Below are positions 5,837 to 14,047 of a stretch of 33,776 nucleotides of DNA, piece by piece. Position numbers and translations under genes: made by a program. The DNA comes from Bacteroidota bacterium (GTDB lineage: Bacteria; Bacteroidota; Rhodothermia; Rhodothermales; Bin80). Position 1 is the stretch's first letter; the number at the start of each line of letters is the position of its first letter. The stretch is taken from assembly GCA_028875125.1 (NCBI GenBank), contig JAPPGC010000015.1, positions 1 to 33,776 on the forward strand, given 5' to 3'. The notes under the pieces are model-generated. The model had not been told where the DNA came from. It did no database searches and was given only the letters and a program-made list of their open reading frames with translations.

Positions 5837-8563
5837 ATGAACTCCAGAACGAAAAAAACAATCGTTGTGCTTGATCGCCATGCAGCCTTGGCGCAACGCC
5901 TTGCCAGCGCACACGAACGCGCGCACGGTACTCAAGTCATTACGATGAACGATTTTGTCGCCCGACTCGCAGGAGGGTTTACGACAACTATCGATAATAT
6001 GCTACTCCGCAAAACCGTGCACGAGGTACTAAGCGAAACAGATCTGGGAGACCTAGACACAATAAAAGACCTTCCAGGTTTTGTCCATGCAGCGACACAC
6101 ACGCTCCACAAGGCCTGGTATAGCAGCTTTGATCTGCAACAAAATCATCCCCGTGTGCAGGCTATTGCACGCCTGGAGCGCGCCGTTTTGGAAAAACTTC
6201 CGGCCTCCATGCTGCGACCATCAGCCCTTATTGAGGCTGCCAGAGCCAGAATAAAACATGCACCTGCCATTTTTGGGTCGGTACGCATCCTGGGCATGAC
6301 AGAACTTCACCCTTGCTGGTGGCCACTGATTGAATTACTGTGCCAACACATATCGGTTACCTGGGTGGCCGGCCCTAGGCATATCCCAGCCAGACTACCG
6401 AAGACTTGCAACCTTGAATCCGCCCGCGAAGAAAACCCCGAAATCACTGCGGTTAGCGCCTCTACTCCATACCATGAAGCCATAGAAGCAATTCGGTGGG
6501 CACGCCAGATGGTGGTGCAGAAGCATGTTAAACCTGGAGACATTGCCATCGCATCTACGGATACTACCGCGTACGATGACTACTTCATCGCACTGCGCGG
6601 AGAGTCCGACCTTCCACTGTGTTTTGCGCATGGCGTATGCGTTACTAATAGCCCCCAAGGACAGGCTACGGCCGCTTTGGCAGATATGCTGCTGCGCGGA
6701 ATATCGGCAGATCGGCTGAATCGGCTAAGTGCCCACAAGCGTTTTTTAGCCGATGATGTAAAGGGGTTTGGAACGACCTGGCGCCAGCTATCCCGGGAAA
6801 TTGATGATGTTCATACACTTTCGCATGAACAGCTCGGTGCACGCCTTGAAGCTCTGGCCGCCTCGGATGTAGCTAACGAACAACACGCTCTATCCAGACT
6901 GCTGTCCGAAGTAACCAACAGTTACTCTGTTTCTCCTGAACGGAACCCCACAATGAGTCTTGCCGATCATGTGACCATGAAGCGCATATGGTTGCGAGCA
7001 GGTGAGAATCTGCTCAAGGATGCGGCCCTAACTCTTTGGAAACGTGCACTACAATCTGCGTCGGCTGCCTCATTTGAGCAAACAGTTGCCGGTATTTCAA
7101 TACAGGAGCCTCCAGAATTCTGTGAGAGAGTAGCCTGGATGCCCGCAAAATCTCTGGCTGCATCACCCCGCCGGTACGTTCGGCTTCTGGGATTGAACTC
7201 GCGTCACTGGCCCCGGGAAAATACTGACGATCGCCTCCTCACAGGTCCTGGCCTGGAAGATGCAGCCAAAGCACTGGATCCACTGCCTGTGGCAGATGCA
7301 GACCGAAGAGATTTCACTACGATATGTAAAACTACAACCGACTCCGTGACCTGCTCCTTTGCACGACAGGACGGAGACGGAAAGGTACTCGGAAAAAGCC
7401 ATCTTCTGTCAGCTGATCTGCTCGAACAAACAACAGATCTGTTTCGGAATGCTAAACCGCTTCACGCAATGAGTGAGGCGGATCGACTGCTGGCACAGCC
7501 TGAGGATCTCAGTGAGGATCCATCAGCCAAACGGGCACTTGCATGCTGGCAAAATTGGCGGGCCGGTCATGTCACTGAACACGACGGACTGATTCGAGCC
7601 AATCATCCTCTCATAAATCACATTCTCAGTAAACCAGCATCCGCTACTTCGCTTACACGAATGCTGCGCGCTCCCCTAGGTTATGTGTGGTACTATGGAT
7701 TAGGTTGGCGGGGAACCGATATAGACACAGATACACTGACCTTAAATCCAAAACTATTTGGAAAGCTGGTACACAGTGTGCTGCAAATGGTGCTGCAAAA
7801 GCTGAACGTTAACCGAGGTGCCCCAAACCAGAAACCCTTGGAAGAGGGCATCAGAGAAGGCGTCCAGTCTGGAATGGATGCTTGGGAAACGCTGCACGGA
7901 ACACCACCAAGACTGCTTTGGGGGCACATGCAGGAACACATGATGGAAATCGCTTCGCGCGTATTTCTTAGCCAGAGCGGCATTGAAAATGGAGTTTCAT
8001 ATGCGGAAATCCCCTTCGGCTCCCAGTCCGCAGATGTAGAGGATGATTTCCCTTGGGATGTAACGGCATCTGTTATCCTTAAAGGGACAGACCTACAAGT
8101 CACTGGATCAATTGACCGTCTGGATATTGATCCCGACAATGAAAGAGCTTATCTGTTGGATTACAAGACTGGTAAACCACAACAGGAGGCTGGATTAAAT
8201 GGCGGCCGTGAAGTGCAACGCTGCATTTATCTTGTAGCCGCACAGGCACTACTCGGACAGAATATAGAAACCAGCGCCAGACTGCTATTCGTGAATACCG
8301 GAGATCAATTGGAACTGCCTGAAACACAAGGTTTCATTATTGATGAGCTTGCAAGTGGCATCAATGAAGCGGTCAGTAGACTTAAAAATGGCAATGCCCT
8401 ATTCGGGGCAACTCCCGAAAACCAGGGCGACTGGGGTATCTACGGAGGTCTTAGGCTGGCTTTACCAGCTGATTTGCGCAGAGGATACATCTCCAGAAAA
8501 GAGGTTGACGTAAAAACCCGGCTTGGACATGATCTGTGGAGTTTTTGGAAAACAGATACATGA
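5837..8563 (+). CDS. addB: AddB-like helicase-nuclease subunit (PD-(D/E)XK nuclease family)
   Basis: This 908-residue protein is the partner of the AddA-like helicase that follows. The long N-terminal part is a degenerate UvrD-like fold without a recognisable P-loop (it begins KKTIVVLDRHAALAQRL). The C-terminal third is a RecB-type nuclease: SATSLTRMLRAPLGYVWYYG near residue 605, FGKLVHSVLQMVL around 640, then the catalytic GSIDRLD (Asp760) and LLDYKTGK (Asp775, Lys777), with VQRCIYLVAA as the following Gln helix. The complex resects double-strand breaks for recombination in the cytoplasm. Unlike Bacillus AddB, no cysteine quartet for a [4Fe-4S] cluster is present: the usual Cys ahead of the nuclease domain is replaced and there is no C-terminal CxxYxxC. 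The stop overlaps the addA start (ATGA), implying coupled translation. Confidence 0.8.
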   Translation: MNSRTKKTIVVLDRHAALAQRLASAHERAHGTQVITMNDFVARLAGGFTTTIDNMLLRKTVHEVLSETDLGDLDTIKDLPGFVHAATHTLHKAWYSSFDLQQNHPRVQAIARLERAVLEKLPASMLRPSALIEAARARIKHAPAIFGSVRILGMTELHPCWWPLIELLCQHISVTWVAGPRHIPARLPKTCNLESAREENPEITAVSASTPYHEAIEAIRWARQMVVQKHVKPGDIAIASTDTTAYDDYFIALRGESDLPLCFAHGVCVTNSPQGQATAALADMLLRGISADRLNRLSAHKRFLADDVKGFGTTWRQLSREIDDVHTLSHEQLGARLEALAASDVANEQHALSRLLSEVTNSYSVSPERNPTMSLADHVTMKRIWLRAGENLLKDAALTLWKRALQSASAASFEQTVAGISIQEPPEFCERVAWMPAKSLAASPRRYVRLLGLNSRHWPRENTDDRLLTGPGLEDAAKALDPLPVADADRRDFTTICKTTTDSVTCSFARQDGDGKVLGKSHLLSADLLEQTTDLFRNAKPLHAMSEADRLLAQPEDLSEDPSAKRALACWQNWRAGHVTEHDGLIRANHPLINHILSKPASATSLTRMLRAPLGYVWYYGLGWRGTDIDTDTLTLNPKLFGKLVHSVLQMVLQKLNVNRGAPNQKPLEEGIREGVQSGMDAWETLHGTPPRLLWGHMQEHMMEIASRVFLSQSGIENGVSYAEIPFGSQSADVEDDFPWDVTASVILKGTDLQVTGSIDRLDIDPDNERAYLLDYKTGKPQQEAGLNGGREVQRCIYLVAAQALLGQNIETSARLLFVNTGDQLELPETQGFIIDELASGINEAVSRLKNGNALFGATPENQGDWGIYGGLRLALPADLRRGYISRKEVDVKTRLGHDLWSFWKTDT

Positions 8564-11500
8564 CCCCTCAGGGAAATCAACTCCCCGACGCTAAGGCCAG
8601 GTACCGCGCGCTCACGGCCATTGATCAGTCGTTGGTTGTTGAGGCGGGTGCAGGTACAGGAAAAACCACAATTCTAGCCGGACGAATTGCTGTCCTGCTG
8701 GCCCGTGGCAAGAACCCCGAAAATATCGTCGCCGTTACTTTCACGGAGTCCGCCGCGAGCGAGCTTTTGCTGCGCGTTCGGGAATACATCAGAAGACTTC
8801 GACAGGATGATTTTCCACCTGGCCTGAAAGAAGTTTTCAAAAGTGGAATTTCCGCACAGGAAAAGACTTGTTTAGAAAAAGCTGAGGAGAGTCTTGACAA
8901 CCTCGTTTGCTCTACTATTCATGGCTTCTGTCAGCGCATACTCAAAACCTTTCCGGTAGAAGCCAACATTGATCCCGGTGCTTCCATTATGGACGAGCGC
9001 CACTCTAACCGGGTATTCAAGGAAATGCTGGATAATTGGCTACACAAGACACTCTCAGACGAAAATGGAGCATTAATTGCAGGGTTGATGACCCGCTACG
9101 GAAACAACTACCTGTCTGGATACCGCCACATCCAGGGTGTAGCAATCAGGGTACGGCCCCACCGCAATGTTAGAACTGCGAGTCCTGAAGGGTTCGACGA
9201 AAAACTGGAAGAATTCCGGAATGCACTTCATTCATACGTGGCGTATATCGAGACTTTACCCGTTCCCGAGCCCAAATCGAAGATTGTTGCCGATTCATTT
9301 ACCCAGTGGCGCGAACTGGCCCAAATTAAATCCAACGGCAATGTCAACCAGCTTCTAGCTCTGATTGACTTTCCGTCAGCACATGGCTTGGTAACAAAGA
9401 AATCCCGCACAACCGTCACTGCCTACTCCCGCAAATCACGTACAGTTGATTGGTACAGTGCGCTGGAAGGAACGAAAAATTCAATAAATAATGCCCGAAG
9501 GCAAGCGAGCACCGCATACGAACGCGTCAGATCACTATGGAACGGTAAAGTCCGGCTTGCACTTGCAGACCAGCTTCTAGCAGACCTTGTAGATAACTTG
9601 AAAGACTTACTGAATCACTATCAGCTCTACAAACGATCGGCCGGTCTGCTTGACTTTGATGATTTGATTATTGGTACGAGAAATCTACTTCGCCATGAGA
9701 CACACGGTCTTGCCGTCCGACGGGCACTCGCCCGGCAGTATCAATACATCCTGGTAGACGAATTTCAGGACACAGACGCACTTCAGGCCGAAGTTTTCTG
9801 GTGCCTCTCCAGTGACGACGACAGCCATGACTGGACCAGTTTTGCGCTTCGTCCAGGGGCACTGTTTATCGTTGGGGATCCGAACCAGTCTATTTACAGG
9901 TTTCGCGGGGCAGATGTGGATATCTATACTAGAGCACGGGAAACTTTTGCCAATGATCGAGTCCTGAGCATTGTAACGAATTTTCGGTCCAGCGCGTCCG
10001 TTCTTGACTTTGTGAACAACCGATTCAGTCAACCGCTCTCGGAACCAGACCAAGCCGGATATAAAGAGTTGCAACCGTTCAGACGGGATTCAAGCAACTC
10101 ACAGGCTGTGGTCTCTGTGGTCTTCAACACTGAAGAAAAGGGGCCTGCCTCCATTCATGAGCATGAAGCACAGATTGTGGCGCAAATCTGCCATGAGCTG
10201 ATAAGCACTGGCTACTCTGCAAAGGACATCGTATTGCTCACCCCCGTTGGAACCGGAATCCACTTATATGAGCGCGAACTCCAGAGTCGCGGCATCAGTT
10301 TTGTAACTCAGGCCGGTAAAAGCTTTTTTCTACTGCAGGAAACGCAGGACCTGGTGACACTGACATGCATCTTGGCCAACGCCTACGATCATCTTGCACT
10401 CGGAGCGTTCCTGCGCGGTCCAATTGTGGGGCTTACAGATGAGGAACTCCTTGATATTGTTTGGAACTTGGAGCGGGACCCCGACGAACCGGACAGGGTG
10501 CCCAGGCTAAATGCCCTCGTTGATCTGGATCAAATCAAGAATGAAGCAGCGGAAAAAGCTCTTGGACATCTCCAGTCCCTGTTAAGAATTGCCCATACGG
10601 TAACCCCGCACGCACTGCTGTCAGCAGCAATCGATGTCTTCCATATTCGAGCCTTATTGCAACAACGCTTTAACCGGCAATCGGCACGGGCGCTCGCAAA
10701 TGTGGACCTGTTTCTTGAATGGGCGAGAGCCTACAGTGTGCGAGGCCTGAAAAGTTTCGCGCGGGCCATGTACAATAATTGGGAGCAGGAATCCAAAAAA
10801 CCCGAAGCCAAACCGGACACAATACGCGATGCGGTCACCATAAGCACAATGCACAATGCCAAAGGGCTGGAATGGTCAGTTGTGATACCGATAAATACTT
10901 GGAGGAAGTTTAGAGGGCCGGAAGGTATAGCTATTGATGGATCCGATCAACGGCTTTCTGCCAAGGTACTTTACATTCCCACAAGCGGTCACGAGACATT
11001 CGTGAAAACCGAGCAAAAACAAGAGGACCGCGAACGGGTCCGCCTCTGGTATGTTGCCTCAACACGTGCCAGAGATCTCCTTGTACTCACACTTCCAGAC
11101 TCGCAGCAGAACCTAAAAAGATCTTGGCGCTCAGTTGTTGACCTTCGTGTGGATGAGTTGCCGAAAATGAATCTTGAATCACTGCCGAGTGCCCCCAGCA
11201 GGTCGGAGGACAGCAGACAGGAGCCCCAACCCCACGTACAGTCACGTGACCAGTATCGAAGAGAATCAAACAAACTCAATCAATTATCCAGTCAGCTCAC
11301 ATGGGTGACTCCCAGCAAGGATGAAGTGCCTGTAACTGACCTGGACACAGCATTTCTTGATCTTGGCGAATCGACCCTTCATGAGGCTGAATTGCCGCCG
11401 ATTACTGGGCCCGGACTCGTACGAGGACAAGTAATTCACCGATTGATTGAAGAAATTCTTACCGGGGAGACTACCCTTGACCAAGCCACGGAACGGGCTG

Positions 11501-11874
11501 AAATCCTCGTAACACAGATTCAGTCCTATCCCGAATTTGAATCTCAGGACTCAATTGATCCCGTTGAGATTAGTCTTCGGGTAGATAGAGCATTAAAGCT
11601 TCCCCAAATCCGTCCAATTATCGACTCACTTGTCCCCGAATGCCCGGTCTACAACTTCGAATCAGAAAACGGAGCATCCTCTGTCGTTGTGGGCATTGCT
11701 GACGCAATCAGCTTTTCCTCGGATAGCACACCACAACTGATCATCGACTGGAAGAGCGGCCAAGTTGAGGCACATCATGAAGAACAGATTGCTGCCTATT
11801 TGAGAGCAACCGGAATAAACCGCGGCCTGTTGGTCTATGTTGACAGTGCACAAGTCAAGGAGGTACAGATATAG
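8560..11874 (+). CDS. addA: AddA-like UvrD-type helicase with C-terminal nuclease
   Basis: This 1104-residue SF1A helicase shows the motifs in order: Walker A EAGAGTGKTT (Lys35), motif Ia VAVTFTESAA, motif II ILVDEFQDTD, motif III VGDPNQSIYRFRGAD, motif IV VTNFRSS, motif V TMHNAKGLEW and motif VI LWYVASTRARDLL. The last 170 residues form a PD-(D/E)XK nuclease: GQVIHRLIEEIL with its His, VVGIADAI with Asp, IIDWKSG (Asp1063, Lys1065) and HEEQIAAYL. It would unwind and degrade DNA ends together with the AddB-like protein. I chose ATG 8560 because it overlaps the addB stop by 4 nt; the frame also allows ATG 8536, which would overlap by 28 nt. It ends 37 nt before convergent hemL; only a weak 5-bp inverted repeat (11876-11894) lies between them. 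Confidence 0.9.
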   Translation: MTPQGNQLPDAKARYRALTAIDQSLVVEAGAGTGKTTILAGRIAVLLARGKNPENIVAVTFTESAASELLLRVREYIRRLRQDDFPPGLKEVFKSGISAQEKTCLEKAEESLDNLVCSTIHGFCQRILKTFPVEANIDPGASIMDERHSNRVFKEMLDNWLHKTLSDENGALIAGLMTRYGNNYLSGYRHIQGVAIRVRPHRNVRTASPEGFDEKLEEFRNALHSYVAYIETLPVPEPKSKIVADSFTQWRELAQIKSNGNVNQLLALIDFPSAHGLVTKKSRTTVTAYSRKSRTVDWYSALEGTKNSINNARRQASTAYERVRSLWNGKVRLALADQLLADLVDNLKDLLNHYQLYKRSAGLLDFDDLIIGTRNLLRHETHGLAVRRALARQYQYILVDEFQDTDALQAEVFWCLSSDDDSHDWTSFALRPGALFIVGDPNQSIYRFRGADVDIYTRARETFANDRVLSIVTNFRSSASVLDFVNNRFSQPLSEPDQAGYKELQPFRRDSSNSQAVVSVVFNTEEKGPASIHEHEAQIVAQICHELISTGYSAKDIVLLTPVGTGIHLYERELQSRGISFVTQAGKSFFLLQETQDLVTLTCILANAYDHLALGAFLRGPIVGLTDEELLDIVWNLERDPDEPDRVPRLNALVDLDQIKNEAAEKALGHLQSLLRIAHTVTPHALLSAAIDVFHIRALLQQRFNRQSARALANVDLFLEWARAYSVRGLKSFARAMYNNWEQESKKPEAKPDTIRDAVTISTMHNAKGLEWSVVIPINTWRKFRGPEGIAIDGSDQRLSAKVLYIPTSGHETFVKTEQKQEDRERVRLWYVASTRARDLLVLTLPDSQQNLKRSWRSVVDLRVDELPKMNLESLPSAPSRSEDSRQEPQPHVQSRDQYRRESNKLNQLSSQLTWVTPSKDEVPVTDLDTAFLDLGESTLHEAELPPITGPGLVRGQVIHRLIEEILTGETTLDQATERAEILVTQIQSYPEFESQDSIDPVEISLRVDRALKLPQIRPIIDSLVPECPVYNFESENGASSVVVGIADAISFSSDSTPQLIIDWKSGQVEAHHEEQIAAYLRATGINRGLLVYVDSAQVKEVQI

Positions 11875-11911
11875 CCTCGTCACACCACCACGAGACAACT
11901 GTCCTCCAACA

Positions 11912-13204
11912 TCATCCAACAGCTTCCTTTAGGGCTTTGTCAAACGCATGCAGCGTGTGGGTTACAGCGGCAGCATCATGGGCTGTGGACATGAACCAGG
12001 CTTCATATTGAGACGGGGCAAGATGAACGCCAAACTTGAGCATTGCATTGAAAATCTTGGCGAACAAATCAGTGTCTGATGTGGAGGCCGTTGTCCAGTC
12101 GGTTACTGCTGCATCCGTAAAGAAACAGCTGAACATAGTTCCCAAACCATTCACCTGCATCGGAACCGACCAGCGCGTAGCAATGGATGCTAGTTCCTCC
12201 ATTAACAACGCGGTCTGAGAAGCCGTGCCCGCCCACATATCTTTGTTCAACCCCAAGTCCAGCGTAGCGAGACCTGCCCGCACCGCAACCGGATTCCCAG
12301 AAAGTGTGCCCGCCTGGTACACTGGCCCCTCAGGGGCAACCCAGGACATTATGTCCGCTCTTCCTCCGTAGGCACCAATCGGAAGCCCTCCTCCGATCAC
12401 TTTACCGAGTGTGGTTAAATCCGGGGTCACGCCAAACAGGGATTGTGCACCACCTGGATGCACCCGGAAGCCCGTCATTACCTCGTCGAAAATCAGGAGT
12501 ACATCGTGCTCCTTCGTGACCCTCCGCAAACCTTCCAAATAGCCGTTCACCGGTGGAATCACACCCATGTTGCCTGCCACCGGTTCAACTATCATCGCCG
12601 CAATCTGCCCGGCGTACTGATACAGGACTGTCTCTACCGCGGAAAGATCGTTGAATGGCACAACCAGCGTGTCCTTTACCGTACTGTTGGGAACCCCTGG
12701 ACTGTTCGGTAATCCCAGAGTAGCGACTCCGCTGCCTGCCTGCACCAACAGACAATCCGCATGCCCATGATAGTTGCCGGCACACTTAATGATCTTATCC
12801 CGTCCGGTAAAAGCTCTTGCCAACCGAAGCGCACTCATTACAGCTTCCGTTCCTGAATTCACCAATCGCAGTCGATCGATCCGTGGCATGACCGTCCGCA
12901 CTTTGTCAACAAGCGCCGATTCATACTCATTACAGGCTCCAAAACTCGTTCCTTTTGCAGCTGCATCTTGCACAGCAGCAACTACCTCTTCGTGGGCGTG
13001 TCCCACAAGTAATGGCCCATAGGAGAGTACATAATCAACGTACCGGTTGCCATCTACATCTTCGATCCATGCTCCAGCCCCTCGCGTAACAAAAACCGGC
13101 GAACCACCAACTGCTTTAAAGGCGCGAACTGGTGAGCTTACCCCTCCGGGCATGCGGGTTTTCGCAGCTGCGAAGAGTGCTTGTGAGCGTGCATGTGTAT
13201 GCAT
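11912..13204 (-). CDS. hemL: Glutamate-1-semialdehyde 2,1-aminomutase
   Basis: This 430-residue class-III PLP aminotransferase converts glutamate-1-semialdehyde to 5-aminolevulinate in the C5 route of tetrapyrrole (heme, corrinoid) synthesis, in the cytoplasm. Diagnostic segments are the N-terminal MPGGVSSPVRAF, DGNRYVDYVLSYGPLLVGHA, LRLVNSGTEAVMSALRLARA, YHGHADCLLVQAGSGVATLG, the PLP-ring aspartate segment LIFDEVMTGFRV, and the Schiff-base lysine in TTLGKVIGGGLPIGAYGG (Lys268). Length and all blocks match the family, so the gene looks intact. It is a single-gene unit read toward addA. A TATAAT candidate stands 43 nt before the ATG. Its presence next to no other heme gene is usual. There is no strong alternative assignment. 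Confidence 0.96.
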   Translation of the reverse strand: MHTHARSQALFAAAKTRMPGGVSSPVRAFKAVGGSPVFVTRGAGAWIEDVDGNRYVDYVLSYGPLLVGHAHEEVVAAVQDAAAKGTSFGACNEYESALVDKVRTVMPRIDRLRLVNSGTEAVMSALRLARAFTGRDKIIKCAGNYHGHADCLLVQAGSGVATLGLPNSPGVPNSTVKDTLVVPFNDLSAVETVLYQYAGQIAAMIVEPVAGNMGVIPPVNGYLEGLRRVTKEHDVLLIFDEVMTGFRVHPGGAQSLFGVTPDLTTLGKVIGGGLPIGAYGGRADIMSWVAPEGPVYQAGTLSGNPVAVRAGLATLDLGLNKDMWAGTASQTALLMEELASIATRWSVPMQVNGLGTMFSCFFTDAAVTDWTTASTSDTDLFAKIFNAMLKFGVHLAPSQYEAWFMSTAHDAAAVTHTLHAFDKALKEAVG

Positions 13205-13246
13205 GATTTTGGTTTGTACTGACCTTGTGATAATTATGTAATGGGA

Positions 13247-13252
13247 ATTATA
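13247..13252 (-). promoter_or_regulatory. Candidate -10 box of hemL
   Basis: On the minus strand this reads TATAAT, 43 nt upstream of the hemL ATG. The region 17 bp further upstream does not match TTGACA well, so this is a candidate only. Confidence 0.3.
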
Positions 13253-14047
13253 TCCTTAGTCACGAACGTTGGCCTGTTTGCGCGTTTTAGAATGGGGTCA
13301 CGGAATTCAAGTGGGTCGTCTTCAAAAGGGCGATAATATCCCTATGTGCCCATAAATCTCGTGAAATGTGTTGCATAAGAAGTCTGATGAATAAGCCGGG
13401 CGCTATCTTCTGCCCGTCGCATACTCATTAAACCTCCACATCTCGATTTGTTTTGAAAGAAGCTTCCGGTCTCACGCCGTGCGCCAGTCGATATGGCGAT
13501 TGCAATTTTTCAATGCGCTGGTCCGAAGATACAATCCGGCATGAATTAACGTCATGTAATAAGTATTTTCCACTATATAACTTATAAAGAACATTATTGA
13601 CGGAATAATATCTGAGGCATTACTATCTTAACAAAAGGAATTTGCCTGTAACGGTGTGATGGTCCGCTGGCTATACAGTATTCACAAGGCGAGTGCAGTG
13701 TGGCCATCAAATTGAACAGCCAAATCAATTGGTCTAATGGGAGGCCAATCCGTCGCACACAAGGCAGATTTACAGAAATAATTTTGAATTGATTCGAATT
13801 ATGCCACTCTGTATCTGCATAAATGGTAGGCGGTCTCCCGGTTTTGGGTTTGGGGTTTTGTAGGAGGCCCATGCTTCAAACTTATATCACATATTGGGCA
13901 CACAGCAACGCGAAAACAGAGCAACTGACCGCAAGCGGACTTGCGGGGAAACAGTTCACTCACATGATGCTCATCCGGAATGTGGGGCAAGCAACGCAGA
14001 TCTGACCCCCCTATACCGGTTTGCGCATTCCGACAACGGATTCAAGA
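13253..14047. other. Long intergenic region without a recognisable gene
   Basis: Nearly 800 bases between divergent hemL and the large methyltransferase show open frames under 95 codons on both strands (for example minus 13594-13872 and plus 13823-14005) without signal peptide, domain motif or ribosome-binding site. A G-rich run (13839-13867; GG, GGG, GGGG and GG separated by T-rich spacers) could form a quadruplex on the plus strand. The region may hold the methyltransferase promoter or decayed genes; I cannot assign more. Confidence 0.3.

Noticed and set aside
11875-11911. Bidirectional terminator between addA and hemL
   Set aside because: Only a 5-bp stem with a 9-nt loop and no T run is present.
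13839-13867. G-rich run as a regulatory quadruplex
   Set aside because: Tracts of two to four G with uneven T-rich spacers can occur by chance, and there is no supporting context.
13594-13872. 92-codon minus-strand frame in the hemL-methyltransferase gap
   Set aside because: It has no ribosome-binding site, domain or signal, and its composition is unlike the neighbouring genes.
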